Origin: Lentibacillus saliphilus
Lineage (GTDB): Bacteria; Bacillota; Bacilli; Bacillales; Amphibacillaceae
Reading direction: 5' to 3'
DNA: 64,000 nucleotides
Assembly: GCF_019093865.1 (NCBI RefSeq)
Contig: NZ_JABJXD010000001.1
Location: 558,001 to 622,000, forward strand
The position numbers were made by a program, and so were the translations under genes. The notes under the pieces were generated by a model, which was not told the origin of the DNA, made no database searches, and saw only the letters and a list, made by a program, of their open reading frames with translations. Below, in pieces: positions 9,049 to 19,699 of this stretch (the first letter of the stretch is position 1; each line of letters opens with the position of its first letter).

Positions 9049-10446
9049 TTATTTTATGGGTAGGCTAATCGTCACCTTTGTCCCTTTTTCATATATGCTG
9101 TCAATCACTAGCTGCCCGTGATGACGTTCAATAATATGCTTACTAATCGCCAATCCGAGTCCTGCTCCTGTCACGTTATTATTTGGTTTATAAAAAGGCG
9201 TCGCTATGTGTTGTAAATCTGCAGCCTTTATACCCTGGCCAAAATCTTCAACAGATACCGTACAATAATTCTTTTTTATCGCGCATTCAATGTTAATTGA
9301 GCTATTCATGTGACTATACTTGATGGCATTATCGAGCACGTTAACGAATACTTGCTTCAGACGATTATAATCCGCAACAATGTCAACATTGTTAGTTGCA
9401 TAGACAGTCAATTCAATTCCTTTTTTCTTCAATTGCTTGTCAAATTGCTGTGAGACCTCTGTTATTAATTGATTTATGCTAAATTTATGAGGATCAATTT
9501 GAAAGACCTCTTGGTTCACTTTTGAAAAGTCCAATAGTTCTTCTACCAATTGAATGAGCCTTTCTGTTTCATTCGTGATGATTGTAATGCCTGTATTCAA
9601 TTCTTCATGGTTGTCCATATCTCCGAAGCGTAACGTCTCGCTCCATCCTTTAATACTCGTCAAAGGGGTCCGTAGTTCATGAGAAATGGAAGATATAAAT
9701 TGGTCTTTCACCTGTTCCTGTTTTAAAAGTGCGTGGCTCATTTCATTAAAGGATTTTGCAAGTATACCTAATTCGCCAATATAGTTCTCATTAATACTCG
9801 TGTCAAAGTCACCTCTGGCAAATCGCTTGGAAGCTTCCGTGATATCTGATAAAGGCGCCGTAATTTTTTTTGCCAATGCTCGACTTAACAGCAAAACAAC
9901 CACAATAATGCTCAATCCAATCGTAATTGCCAGACCACTTAGTCGTTGTACAGCATGGTCAATATTAGATAATGATGTTACATAGCGAAAATAGATTGCT
10001 GGCTGGCCTTCAAATTTGACCGGAACAACGATTGCCATAATCCGTTCACTTGTCTCGTCATTCCTTCCCTTCCATACACTTGGCTGTTCAATAGACGCAT
10101 TTTTAAGTGTGGTGCTATCTATTGTATGCTCTTGGAGAAACCCTGTTGACGAAGCTAGGATCGTTCCTGTTGGTGAAACAACTTGCATTTCTGCACCCTG
10201 TATTTGAAATTCTCTAATCATATCCGGAATTTTATGTTTCAGGTTATATGGTGAAAGATCTGTAAATCGCGTCGCAAAATTAGCTGAGTTTTTTGCGTGT
10301 GATAACACGATTTGCTCTGTGTTTTTATAATAATATTGGTACAAGCTAAAAAAGACGACACATTCGAATAAAACAACCGTTAACGTAATAACAATGAAGT
10401 GGATTTTCATCAGCCTTTTTTGGATTCCAGGCTTCCGTTTTATCAT
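9049..10446 (-). CDS. Membrane sensor histidine kinase (HAMP, HisKA, HATPase)
   Basis: There are two transmembrane segments (about residues 15-37 and 169-189) flanking a ~130-residue extracytoplasmic sensor, then HAMP, then HisKA with phospho-acceptor His256 in SHELRTPLTS. The HATPase has an N-box with NVLDNAIKY and G boxes DFGQGI and GAGLGLAISK. The start at 10446 gives the ATGA overlap with the upstream regulator stop. Earlier ATGs would overlap that gene by about 30 nt. The signal is unknown; the co-operonic lipoprotein at 11126 may be part of the sensing unit. Confidence 0.9.
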   Translation of the reverse strand: MIKRKPGIQKRLMKIHFIVITLTVVLFECVVFFSLYQYYYKNTEQIVLSHAKNSANFATRFTDLSPYNLKHKIPDMIREFQIQGAEMQVVSPTGTILASSTGFLQEHTIDSTTLKNASIEQPSVWKGRNDETSERIMAIVVPVKFEGQPAIYFRYVTSLSNIDHAVQRLSGLAITIGLSIIVVVLLLSRALAKKITAPLSDITEASKRFARGDFDTSINENYIGELGILAKSFNEMSHALLKQEQVKDQFISSISHELRTPLTSIKGWSETLRFGDMDNHEELNTGITIITNETERLIQLVEELLDFSKVNQEVFQIDPHKFSINQLITEVSQQFDKQLKKKGIELTVYATNNVDIVADYNRLKQVFVNVLDNAIKYSHMNSSINIECAIKKNYCTVSVEDFGQGIKAADLQHIATPFYKPNNNVTGAGLGLAISKHIIERHHGQLVIDSIYEKGTKVTISLPIK

Positions 10447-11114
10447 TTTTCCCATTTGTACCCATAGCCCCATACGGTTTGAATATGTTCTGGAACAGAC
10501 GGTGAATCTTCTATCTTTCGTCTAATTCGGCGAATGTTCACGTCCACGATTTTCGGATCGCCAGGAAAATCTAATCCCCACACATCATCTAAGATGTCGT
10601 TTCGACTAACGGCCTTCCCTTTAGCAAGGTCAAGTATTGATAAAATTTGATACTCTGTAGGAGATAGTTCAATCGTGGCGCCATCTTTTCGCAAACAGCG
10701 TTTTTCTCGATCTAGCTGCACACCTAAATCCACTTTATGCTCAATGACATTAACCCGCCGTAAAAGGGAATTGATTCTTGCAATGAGTTCATTAGGACTA
10801 AATGGCTTTGAGATATAATCATCAGCACCATTCACCAAACCAAATACTTTGTCTGATTCCATCGTTTTCGCCGTGAGCATGATAATACCAATACGTTCAT
10901 TTGTTTCGCGGATACGTTTTGCCACTTCAAATCCACTCATCCCTGGTAGCATGATATCCAAAACAAGAATCGAAATATCTTGATGCGCGTCTAAAATTTG
11001 AAATGCATCTTCTCCAGATGCTGCTTCTAAAACGTAAAAACCATATCGTTTTAAATTAATAGTAATAAACCCTCTAATATTCGCTTCATCTTCAATGATT
11101 AGTATCTTTTCCAT
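10443..11114 (-). CDS. OmpR/PhoB-family response regulator
   Basis: The receiver domain (1-115) has the acidic pair EDE near residues 8-10, phospho-acceptor Asp53 (LVLDIMLPG), T81 and K103. The C-terminal winged helix (about 130-223) ends in the family signature HIQTVWGYGYKWEK. It overlaps the kinase start by 4 nt (ATGA) and follows the lipoprotein gene by 11 nt, so the three genes form an operon. Targets cannot be read from the sequence. Confidence 0.92.
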   Translation of the reverse strand: MEKILIIEDEANIRGFITINLKRYGFYVLEAASGEDAFQILDAHQDISILVLDIMLPGMSGFEVAKRIRETNERIGIIMLTAKTMESDKVFGLVNGADDYISKPFSPNELIARINSLLRRVNVIEHKVDLGVQLDREKRCLRKDGATIELSPTEYQILSILDLAKGKAVSRNDILDDVWGLDFPGDPKIVDVNIRRIRRKIEDSPSVPEHIQTVWGYGYKWEK

Positions 11115-11125
11115 AACGTCATCCC

Positions 11126-12385
11126 TCAGTTAGCCATATCTAATGGTTGTAGCAGCTGAAACAACCGCCGATTTTCTTTTTTAGTTGTTTTAGATAGATA
11201 TACAAACTCTTCTGTCTCCGCCAAAACAAACCAACCATCTCCGCGTGGTCGCTTATCCTCTGAGACATAAACATCCAAAAACACGACATCTGTTCCTGCG
11301 GGTTTTATTTCAATGCGTTTACGGTCATCCGACCGGTCAATTTGGAGTCTCGGCCAATCCAATGGAATTGACACTTTATAAAGATGTTCATAATCATAGT
11401 ACGCTTTGGATACAACATGAGATGATCCATCATCATGTAATTGATAATAGACCGTAATAAATGGCGTCGTCGCGTATGGGAGCGGTTCTTCCATATATGG
11501 CTCTTCCAATATGCCGTATTCAAGAATGCCATCTCCGTTCGTATCCGCACTCAATACGGCCGATGCCTTAAACGTCGGATCGTTATCAAAGCTGAACCAA
11601 TTTGTCATTTCATCGTCGCTTATAGAAATGATAAACGTCTGGGCAGAGTGCGCCCCTAAGCCGACATCAAGCATGAGACCTTTTTGTTTCTCAGTTATTT
11701 GACCACTCATCACATTGTAGTAGCCATTAATATAATGATCTAATTCCAGTTGATCAACTTCGACAATAGCTTCGTTTCGATAGTCATATAAGGACACTGT
11801 ATTTTTGTGCTCTTTAACAAATTTAATAATGACGAGGTTATTCTTTTCTACTTGTTCAAACGCATCAACGAGGAAATGTGAATACGGTTTATTGAGTAAA
11901 ATGCTCGGTTTCGAACTTGAAAAGATGTCATAGACAATTAACCCGTAATCCTTCGAGTCCTCCGTATATGCAAATCCTGCAAGTATTTCTTTATGACCGT
12001 CGTCCGTCAAATCATCAAACGTTAAATCAACTAATATCTTTCCTTCACCTCTTATATCTGCGATTTTTTCCCAACCGTTGTTGTTTTGTAACACAATGCC
12101 TTTGACGATATCAGCTTGGCCTTGGGATTTATAAAACACCACCGCTTCATCCTCTTCGTCTCCATTTAAATCAACAAGCTCGATCGGACTGCCATCCTGA
12201 TGATTTAATGGCATTTGCAGCTCAACGTTTTCTGGCAAATAGAGCGAAATCGCTTGCCTAATTTCTTCTTTTGCAACGGATAGCTGAGGGGGTGACATTA
12301 AATCCGTATTTGCATGAAATACCGAACACCCTCCTAGCGTGATAAACGCTCCTATAAAGAAAAGCCGTTTCAAACATATCGTCAT
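11126..12385 (-). CDS. Lipoprotein with calcium-type VCBS/FG-GAP-like motifs
   Basis: The N-terminus is a lipoprotein signal (CLKRLFFIGAFITLGGC, lipobox LGGC). The mature part has Asp-rich loops of the DxNxDxxxE kind (DLNGDEEDE near 60 in the mature protein, DTNGDGILEYG near 280), typical of beta-propeller Ca2+ loops. The start at 12385 is chosen because AAGGG lies 9 nt upstream, while it abuts the earlier ATG. First gene of the three-gene operon with the regulator and kinase; a surface partner of the kinase is likely but inferred only from position. Confidence 0.75.
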   Translation of the reverse strand: MTICLKRLFFIGAFITLGGCSVFHANTDLMSPPQLSVAKEEIRQAISLYLPENVELQMPLNHQDGSPIELVDLNGDEEDEAVVFYKSQGQADIVKGIVLQNNNGWEKIADIRGEGKILVDLTFDDLTDDGHKEILAGFAYTEDSKDYGLIVYDIFSSSKPSILLNKPYSHFLVDAFEQVEKNNLVIIKFVKEHKNTVSLYDYRNEAIVEVDQLELDHYINGYYNVMSGQITEKQKGLMLDVGLGAHSAQTFIISISDDEMTNWFSFDNDPTFKASAVLSADTNGDGILEYGILEEPYMEEPLPYATTPFITVYYQLHDDGSSHVVSKAYYDYEHLYKVSIPLDWPRLQIDRSDDRKRIEIKPAGTDVVFLDVYVSEDKRPRGDGWFVLAETEEFVYLSKTTKKENRRLFQLLQPLDMAN

Positions 12386-12550
12386 CTTAATCATCCCTTA
12401 ATCATCAATCCTAATAGTATAGTATATCGCACTGCACGCCATTAAAAATGGCAAAAAGGTTACAGATATATTGTCATTTTAATGTAACTCAGTGAATCGT
12501 TATTTATCTTACCATAATGATAGATATCACATGTCGAGGGGAAGAGAGAA

Positions 12551-13477
12551 ATGTCGATAACACCACAAAAAAAGACAAGATTAAATCATTGGGGGAAATT
12601 AGTGCTTGGCATTTTAATTGTTTGCACTTTAGTCGTGTTGCTGTTTATTTCCAATCAAATGGTCGTAGCCGATCAAAGTATTGGGGCTTCGATTACAAAC
12701 GATGACAGGGAGACGGCGGGCTCTGAAAAAGAGACAGAATCACCTAAAGAAGATACGACACCTCATGAAGACCCAACACATTCTGAGGAAGAAAAAAATG
12801 ATGTAGAGCAAAATGAGGACGTTCAAAATAAGGAAGAACAAACCGAGGATGAACCCTCTGAACAACCGATAGAAACAGGGAAGGTCGTCTATTTAACCTT
12901 TGACGATGGTCCCCACCCGAATGCATCAGCTGACATCTTACAGCTTCTTGATAAATATGATGCCAAGGCGACGTTTTTCATGCTTGAGCCTAATATGACA
13001 CGGAACCCTGAGATCATTAAGTCCATGCACGAAAAGGGCCACTCACTTGGGGTACATGGTGTCACACATCAGATTTCAAACGTATACAAATCGCCCGAGC
13101 ATTTTGTAAACGAGATGAACCAAGCGATCGGTTTTATAGAAGAAACAGTGGGGGTTAATACCCATTTAGTCAGGGCACCATATGGTTCTAAGCCTTATAT
13201 CACACCCCCTTTTAAGACTGCAGCGAATCACAATCAGCTTATCATTTGGGATTGGAATGTAGACTCAAGGGACTGGCAATATAAAAATGGTGAATTTGTC
13301 GAGAATACGATCCAGCAAATTAACGAACGTTTTAACAAAGAACCACTGGTCGTATTAATGCATGAAAAGCCAACAACGGCAGCTCACTTAGAAAAATTGC
13401 TGCACTATTTTGTGGATAACGGTTATGAGATGAAGGCGATTCATGAGGAAATGACACCGGTACAATTTGGGGTTTGA
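12551..13477 (+). CDS. Membrane-anchored polysaccharide deacetylase (NodB domain)
   Basis: A membrane anchor lies at residues ~15-35, then about 75 residues of acidic low-complexity linker rich in E, D, T and P, then a CE4 deacetylase domain. CE4 motifs are visible: TFDDGPHP (metal and base), HGVTH (metal His), RAPYGS, WDWNVDSRDW and LMHEK. It probably deacetylates peptidoglycan or another N-acetylated cell-wall glycan outside the cell. A purine-rich ribosome site (GAGGGGAAGAG) precedes ATG. It is monocistronic. Confidence 0.9.
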   Translation: MSITPQKKTRLNHWGKLVLGILIVCTLVVLLFISNQMVVADQSIGASITNDDRETAGSEKETESPKEDTTPHEDPTHSEEEKNDVEQNEDVQNKEEQTEDEPSEQPIETGKVVYLTFDDGPHPNASADILQLLDKYDAKATFFMLEPNMTRNPEIIKSMHEKGHSLGVHGVTHQISNVYKSPEHFVNEMNQAIGFIEETVGVNTHLVRAPYGSKPYITPPFKTAANHNQLIIWDWNVDSRDWQYKNGEFVENTIQQINERFNKEPLVVLMHEKPTTAAHLEKLLHYFVDNGYEMKAIHEEMTPVQFGV

Positions 13478-13544
13478 TTACGTTGTATCATAAATGCGAG
13501 TTGCATGAATGTCTCTGCTAGACCTCTTAATGGCGACTTTCCTC

Positions 13545-13573
13545 TTGCACTTCATACAAAGAGTATATATAAT
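13545..13573 (+). promoter_or_regulatory. Sigma-A promoter of the trpS T-box leader
   Basis: TTGCAC - 17 nt - TATAAT (13545-13550 and 13568-13573). The transcript would start near 13580 and enter the T-box leader directly. Confidence 0.8.
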
Positions 13574-13579
13574 GGTACA

Positions 13580-13800
13580 AAGTCTATATAGCATCATTAG
13601 CAATGAAAAAGGCGTAGTACTTTTTGCCCGCTGAATTTTAGAGAGCTTGTGGTTGGTGGAAACAAGTATCAAGGCAAATTGGAATTGGACTTTGGAGCTG
13701 ATTAACGTTTAAAGTGATTCTGCATTAGCTGCAGAATAATTAGGGTGGCACCGCGGTTCATTCGTCCCTTTTACAGGGAATGGATGGGCTTTTTTGTCGT
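13580..13800 (+). promoter_or_regulatory. T-box leader (tRNA-Trp responsive) upstream of trpS
   Basis: The invariant T-box AGGGTGGCACCGCG is at 13742-13755 and is followed by a terminator-type helix and a T-run (to ~13795). Upstream are the AGAGAG and GGTTGGTGGAAAC Stem I elements and a candidate specifier TGG (Trp) at 13686-13688 just before the ACTTTGGAG segment. The T-box UGGC would pair with the GCCA end of tRNA-Trp. Uncharged tRNA-Trp should stabilise the antiterminator and raise trpS expression. Confidence 0.92.
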
Positions 13801-13809
13801 TAAAAATAA

Positions 13810-14823
<1,014 letters not shown>

Positions 14824-14833
14824 AGGCAAAAAT

Positions 14834-14875
14834 CGAGCCTACCCGATCGTTTCTACGAAGGGGTAGGCTCGTTTT
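14834..14875 (+). terminator. Intrinsic terminator of trpS
   Basis: An 11-bp stem CGAGCCTACCC/GGGTAGGCTCG (14834-14871) is followed by TTTT. Confidence 0.85.
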
Positions 14876-14978
14876 ACTTTTATTTTCAGTGATAAAATGA
14901 GGTTCTGCAGCTGTGTAACAATAAAACGGGGATGTTTATACGATGTTGTTTTCAATCGCGTCAATTGAGTGCAACACT

Positions 14979-15737
14979 TTACTGCTGTTTGGACGTTGGC
15001 TTTTGCTTCTGCTCAAACTCCCACATTTTTTCAAGGAACGGCTGTCCTTTCACGAGCTTTTTGCAAAAATCTTCATGCGCTGAACTCCACCCATGTTTAA
15101 CACTGTTATACAACGTATGCCACGCCTTTTCCTCATCCATATAATGAATGTACGGATATTGCTTCGGATCCCATTCAGTTAACCAATATCGTAATTCCTT
15201 TATTCGATTAGCCGTTTTGAGTTGATCGAGTCCCATCATCATGAGCTGTTTCAACTGACGCTCTCTACGTGTCAGTCCAAAAACAAGGTCTGGTGACATT
15301 GAAAGCATATGATGTTTTTTTTCATAATGGTTATCATCAAATTGGTATGACAGAGGCTTGATGTTCTGAACCATGTCAAAAACGAGCTGCTCTTGACGTG
15401 GAATTAACCTGCTTTTTTTAATAGGAATGCTATAGCCTGCTGTGTCTAACGCCATAATATCCACGCCATCCGTCACAACACATGCATAGTCAAGGCATTT
15501 GCGAATTTGACCTTTTCTAGCATATGCACGTCGGTAAATCGCATCCAGCAGAGACTGGGGAATGTCATGCATGTCATTTTCAATATATTGGTATAACGGC
15601 TTCGTTATGTACAATAATGGAACTTGGTCAAGGAGTTCTATTTTGTCTTCTTTACGCCACTCATGAAAATAGCATACATTATAGCCATTTTCTTCACCTT
15701 CAAACCAATTTACCCAGACATCGTGCAAATATAACAT
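14979..15737 (-). CDS. yjbA: YjbA family protein (DUF3603/UPF0736), unknown function
   Basis: A 252-aa soluble protein that starts MLYLHDVWVNWFEGEENGYNVC, diagnostic of the Bacillus YjbA family; other family blocks include KSRLIPRQEQLV and LTRRERQLKQL. No catalytic motif is recognisable. Its place next to trpS is conserved with B. subtilis. The role is not known. Confidence 0.9.
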   Translation of the reverse strand: MLYLHDVWVNWFEGEENGYNVCYFHEWRKEDKIELLDQVPLLYITKPLYQYIENDMHDIPQSLLDAIYRRAYARKGQIRKCLDYACVVTDGVDIMALDTAGYSIPIKKSRLIPRQEQLVFDMVQNIKPLSYQFDDNHYEKKHHMLSMSPDLVFGLTRRERQLKQLMMMGLDQLKTANRIKELRYWLTEWDPKQYPYIHYMDEEKAWHTLYNSVKHGWSSAHEDFCKKLVKGQPFLEKMWEFEQKQKPTSKQQ

Positions 15738-15802
15738 AAAACAACCCTCGCTTTTTACTAGAACTTAAAATACATTATGACCATGAATCGAAAAAAATAT
15801 TC

Positions 15803-16009
15803 TTAAGGGTTGTTTGGAAATCGATATAATGCAAGCGCCATTAGGAAGATACCAACAGGCAAAAAGTAACATTCTATCCGATCTTTAATAAAGATTAAAT
15901 ACTCCAGCCAGCTAACACCAGCAGGTAGAAAATTCATATATGCTATGAGCGTGACGCCTCCGGAAACAGCTAGTCCAAAACCGATTAAAAACATCACAAT
16001 ATACCCCAC
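15803..16009 (-). CDS. Small two-TM membrane protein (68 aa), unknown
   Basis: Two hydrophobic segments (about residues 3-25 and 48-62) are linked by a polar loop containing SWLEYLIFIKDRIE. The start codon is GTG at 16009, preceded by GGGGTGAT. Similar short proteins accompany yjbA in other Bacillaceae as far as I recall, but I cannot name a family. It is 65 nt upstream of yjbA on the same strand, so the two may be co-transcribed. Confidence 0.65.
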   Translation of the reverse strand: MGYIVMFLIGFGLAVSGGVTLIAYMNFLPAGVSWLEYLIFIKDRIECYFLPVGIFLMALALYRFPNNP

Positions 16010-16188
16010 ACCATCACCCCACGCTTGTCCATGGTCCTTTTTTTAAATCATATGCTTTGGGAGCGTCATTCATGAGTGATGTTTGTTGGTGTGTTTGTAG
16101 ATGATGTCATTCGCAGTGGCAAGGTCTTCATAAAGAAAGTGGGACGTACTGTTTTTATGAGGAAAACGTTGTCGCATGCAAGGCGGTT

Positions 16189-16348
16189 TATGCGGCGTTT
16201 TTCAGGGTTATGCGTGTGGATGGGTGGTTATGCGGCTGTTTTTTTGATTATGCGGCTTAAATTACACTTATGCGGTGCTTTACTGATATATGCGGCTAAA
16301 TAGGATTATATGCGGTCGAAAGCTGTTTTATGCGTTGTGCGGACCTAA
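16189..16348 (-). repeat. Tandem array, 8 units of exactly 20 bp, TTATGCG type
   Basis: TATGCG recurs at exactly 20-nt spacing from 16189 to 16329 (eight occurrences). The 13-14 nt between cores are diverged. Read on the minus strand the core is CGCATA(A), the same as in the 859-1118 array, so the two arrays share period and core but are inverted. Open frames through it are accidental. The remainder of 16010-16188 holds nothing recognisable. Confidence 0.85.
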
Positions 16349-16366
16349 CAATCGAATCACAGACAA

Positions 16367-16414
16367 AAGCCTGAAGGAAGTGGTCAACGAGAGGGCACTT
16401 CCTTCAGGCTTTTT
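16367..16414. terminator. Strong bidirectional terminator after liaR
   Basis: A stem of about 16 bp (AGCCTGAAGGAAGTG with CACTTCCTTCAGGCT) has A and T runs at both ends. It lies 7 nt beyond the liaR stop. Confidence 0.88.
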
Positions 16415-16420
16415 ATACCA

Positions 16421-17053
16421 TTATTTTATAAGGTCATGCTTAAAGGCGTAGATGACGGCTTGGGTGCGGTCATGAACTTCAAGCTTTCCTAAAATATTGC
16501 TGACGTGAACTTTCACTGTTTTGAGGGCAATGAATAATTGATCAGCAATATCCTGATTCGTGTACCCTTGAGCAATGAGTAGTAAGATTTCCTTTTCACG
16601 CTCTGTCAATTGCTCATGTAAAGGGGCATTTGATTGTTTTCTCATGTTCGTCATAATTTTTCCGGCGACTTCTGGTTCCAATATTGATTGTCCATCATAT
16701 GTTGCTCGAATCGCTTTGGCTATTTCACTTGCTTTTGACGTTTTCAACATATAGCTCGTTGCGCCTGCTTCAAGAGCGGGATACACTTTTTCATCGTCAA
16801 GGAAACTTGTTACGATAATAATTTTCGCCTCAGGCCATTGGGAAATAATTTGCCGCGTCGCTTCGATGCCGTCCATTTCCTTCATAACGAGATCCATTAA
16901 AATCACATCTGGCCTCAGTTCAAGGGCGCGTTCAACAGCGGCGCCGCCATCATCAGCCTCAGCGACGACATCAATATCAGGCTGTGTGGATAAATATGAG
17001 GAAACACCGATCCGAACCATTTCATGATCATCGGCAAACAATACTTTAATCAT
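16421..17053 (-). CDS. liaR: LiaR/VraR-type NarL-family response regulator
   Basis: The receiver domain ([14 protein letters not shown] ... [14 protein letters not shown] with the phospho-Asp) is followed by a LuxR-type helix-turn-helix ([22 protein letters not shown] ... [14 protein letters not shown]). It should activate the lia operon when cell-wall synthesis is disturbed. The start ATG 17053 is chosen because AAGGTGA lies 5 nt upstream; a GTG 9 nt earlier is the alternative. It overlaps the liaS stop by 8 nt, which marks translational coupling. Confidence 0.92.
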   Translation of the reverse strand: MIKVLFADDHEMVRIGVSSYLSTQPDIDVVAEADDGGAAVERALELRPDVILMDLVMKEMDGIEATRQIISQWPEAKIIIVTSFLDDEKVYPALEAGATSYMLKTSKASEIAKAIRATYDGQSILEPEVAGKIMTNMRKQSNAPLHEQLTEREKEILLLIAQGYTNQDIADQLFIALKTVKVHVSNILGKLEVHDRTQAVIYAFKHDLIK

Positions 17054-18089
17054 TGTCGTCACCTTCTTCTGTTAGTGCAGGAACCTTAACCTCTAGACGT
17101 GTTCCTTGATTAGGCAAGCTTATTAACTTAAATGTACCGCCGACTTCAAGTGCACGTTCACGCATGTTTTCCAATCCATAGGAGCCACTGTTTACGTCAT
17201 TAACGATAAATCCGACACCATCATCGATCACGCGCAAAATAACCCAATTGTCCCGCTTCATAAGTGTTACATCAAGGCTTGAGGCATTTGCATGACGTAA
17301 GGTATTTGATACAGACTCCTGCAGAATACGAAACAATTGGTCTTCTATCCCTTTGTCGATCGTGAAATTCTCTGTGTGCCATTCAATATTCAGTGGAACC
17401 TTTTGGGTAAGTTCATTAAGAAGCTCAGAAATACCTTCCTGTAATGATTTATCTTTTAATGCGACTGGGCGCAAGTGCAGGAGTAATGCCCGCATTTCAA
17501 GCTGTGATTGATGAATCGTTTTTTCCACCATATTCAATTGGCGTTCTACAAACGGATCATCAGGCGGTTCTAGCTCATTAATCGCTGACATCATCATCGA
17601 TGCCGCGAAAAGATGCTGACTAACAGAATCATGTAATTCACGTGCTAAGCGATTTCTTTCCTGGACGACAATTTCCTGAAGAATCTTATCCCGATCGTTC
17701 GCCCGTTCCGTTGCTAAACGTTGAGCTTGTTCGGTCTGCTGTAGCATTTTCTTCTGTATCTGTTCAATATGATCTTCAATCGTTCCAAGCTCTCGATAAG
17801 ACCCTTCAAACGAAATTGGATACTGTCCCTTTTCCACGTGTGACAATTGATGCTCTACATGCTTCAGACGTTGACGCCAATATAAGCTTATAATTAAACC
17901 GATAATGGTTCCAAAAATAATCGGAACACCAAAAACAAAGGCTAAAAAAGGTATGTCATTGAGCTTGCGATCAAAAATCAACGACCAATCATCAGGTGGG
18001 AACGCCAATAGCACAATCGTCACCGTCATTAAGGACATTAGTAGCGTAAAGAAAATAATCGTTAACACATGGCGTATGACCGTGTTCAT
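17046..18089 (-). CDS. liaS: LiaS/VraS-type intramembrane-sensing histidine kinase
   Basis: Two transmembrane helices near the N-terminus (about 9-31 and 46-66) are separated by a very short extracytoplasmic loop, as expected for an intramembrane-sensing kinase. A HAMP-like linker and coiled coil lead to HisKA_3 ([18 protein letters not shown], with the phospho-His) and an HATPase ([18 protein letters not shown]). It overlaps liaF by 4 nt (ATGA) and liaR by 8 nt, so liaFSR are coupled. Confidence 0.93.
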   Translation of the reverse strand: MNTVIRHVLTIIFFTLLMSLMTVTIVLLAFPPDDWSLIFDRKLNDIPFLAFVFGVPIIFGTIIGLIISLYWRQRLKHVEHQLSHVEKGQYPISFEGSYRELGTIEDHIEQIQKKMLQQTEQAQRLATERANDRDKILQEIVVQERNRLARELHDSVSQHLFAASMMMSAINELEPPDDPFVERQLNMVEKTIHQSQLEMRALLLHLRPVALKDKSLQEGISELLNELTQKVPLNIEWHTENFTIDKGIEDQLFRILQESVSNTLRHANASSLDVTLMKRDNWVILRVIDDGVGFIVNDVNSGSYGLENMRERALEVGGTFKLISLPNQGTRLEVKVPALTEEGDDND

Positions 18090-18817
18090 ATCCGCTTCAC
18101 CTCAATATCTCCAGAAAATACTGAGGTGACAATTTTTACGCGTGTTGTCGCTGTATCATACGATTCTGTCTGGTAATGTAATGACTGATTCATTAATCTT
18201 ATATGGTCTTTCCCTAAAATAAAGGCACGGCCAAAAACAGCGCTATGATGAACACTAACATCGACATCATATGGAATATGGACAGCGATATTACCGACAA
18301 AATGACGTATTGATATGATCGCTGTGTCATTTGGAAGGACCGTATTACTTAAATCAATCACCCGATTGCCGACGCCACCGTGAATATTGACATCCTTCCA
18401 TTGATAGGACATATCAACAGTCTTTTGATCTTCGTATAATGTATGGTTAAATAAAGGGGTGATCTTTACGACAGGGTCAAATATATCGTCTTGTGAGCCC
18501 GGTAAATGCGGAGCCGTATGATCAGCTTCTTTTTGGGACTTGGAATATTGAATAACAAAAATCACAATGGCTGCAATGATAAAAAAACGTACTGCCAACA
18601 TATTTAAAATCGACAAAAGTAATCCGACCACTCCGAGCCAGAACATAATTTTGCCCCATAATTGACTGTAGTTTTTTCTCCCAATATATATAAACAAAGC
18701 CGCAAATAAAGCTGTTCCAATCATGCCTCCATGGAAGAAAGCAATTTCAACAATAAACAGGATGACCCCGACTATTAATATCCAGTTAAACGTATCTGTC
18801 GTCAATCGTTGCATCAT
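18086..18817 (-). CDS. liaF: LiaF, membrane inhibitor of LiaRS signalling
   Basis: The N-terminal half has about four hydrophobic segments (within residues 10-95). The C-terminal ~120 residues form the cell-wall-active-antibiotics-response (LiaF/DUF2154-like) beta domain, seen in VGNRVIDLSNTVLPNDTAIISIRHFVGNIAVHIP. LiaF keeps LiaS off in unstressed cells. Length of 243 aa matches B. subtilis LiaF. No liaG lies between liaH and this gene, unlike in B. subtilis. Confidence 0.9.
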   Translation of the reverse strand: MMQRLTTDTFNWILIVGVILFIVEIAFFHGGMIGTALFAALFIYIGRKNYSQLWGKIMFWLGVVGLLLSILNMLAVRFFIIAAIVIFVIQYSKSQKEADHTAPHLPGSQDDIFDPVVKITPLFNHTLYEDQKTVDMSYQWKDVNIHGGVGNRVIDLSNTVLPNDTAIISIRHFVGNIAVHIPYDVDVSVHHSAVFGRAFILGKDHIRLMNQSLHYQTESYDTATTRVKIVTSVFSGDIEVKRI

Positions 18818-18927
18818 GCCAGTGATGGCTCCTCTCCATGGCTGCAGGTTCCTTACATTTATCGAAAATTACATGACGTATATAGATCATCGTCAGTCTA
18901 TCTCATTTGTTTGAAAAAAATACAGCA

Positions 18928-18962
18928 GGCTGGGAACGCATCATAAAAAGGTTCTCCCAGCC
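18928..18962 (-). terminator. Imperfect terminator between liaH and liaF
   Basis: GGCTGGGA pairs with TCCCAGCC around a ~20-nt loop. The minus-strand T-run starts about 9 nt after the stem, so the terminator may be leaky and let some liaIH transcripts reach liaFSR. Confidence 0.55.
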
Positions 18963-19042
18963 CCTAACCAAACAATGGTCATGTCTGTATCTAGTATAGC
19001 ATCTTATTGACGACATTTCTTGCACAATTATTGAAACACAGA

Positions 19043-19675
19043 TTAACTTTTTGCCTGCTCGTCCAGTTCTCTTTCCAGCTTAGCAATCTTGCTATCAAAT
19101 GTACTTCGATAATATGCGCTATTCACCTTGTACTCTAGATTTTCGATATACTGTTCCATTTCTTCAAAGCGGGAAAATGGCTTGTCTGATGTGTTTTCAA
19201 CGACCTGATTTATCCGATGTGTTGCACGAGCGATGTTTTCCCGCCCCATCAATTGCATTCTCCGCAGATGCATATCCTTCAGTTTATGCTTCATATCCTC
19301 ATACTTTTGCTCCAGCATGTTCAGTTGTTGAACGACCTCTTCACGGGAAGCTTTTAAGCGGTCTGCTCGCCCCTGATAGTCTTCATATTCTTTCATAGCA
19401 AACTCATGCATGTCCATTTCATTCGCCCGTTCAGCAATTTCAGCTTGCTTCAATCGTTTATTGGCCATGTCTTGGGCAAGATGATATTCTCGTGTGTATT
19501 CATTCTTTAATTTGTATTGTCTGTCAAGTAGCTGACGGACTTTTTCCTTCTCTTGTTCGCTTTGACGCAAATATTGGTTAAGAGCTGCAACTGGATTGCT
19601 TTGCTCCTTACGGTCCATCATGTTGTGAAGATCTGATGAAATAGTATCGGCCACACGTTTAAATATATTTGTCAT
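19043..19675 (-). CDS. liaH: LiaH, PspA/IM30-family phage-shock protein
   Basis: A 210-aa, almost wholly helical, highly charged protein with long coiled coils (residues ~30-150), beginning MTNIFKRVADTISSDLHNMMDR as PspA-family proteins do. It should assemble into large rings at the membrane under envelope stress. The start at 19675 has AGGAG 8 nt upstream; an ATG two codons earlier is too close to it. It follows liaI by 24 nt. Confidence 0.92.
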   Translation of the reverse strand: MTNIFKRVADTISSDLHNMMDRKEQSNPVAALNQYLRQSEQEKEKVRQLLDRQYKLKNEYTREYHLAQDMANKRLKQAEIAERANEMDMHEFAMKEYEDYQGRADRLKASREEVVQQLNMLEQKYEDMKHKLKDMHLRRMQLMGRENIARATHRINQVVENTSDKPFSRFEEMEQYIENLEYKVNSAYYRSTFDSKIAKLERELDEQAKS

Positions 19676-19699
19676 GATCATCGCTCCTTTTTAATATGT

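Noticed and set aside
16076-16303. Small basic membrane protein on the plus strand
   Set aside because: The frame runs through the 20-bp array, whose period is not a multiple of three, and has no good ribosome site; its residues reflect the repeat.
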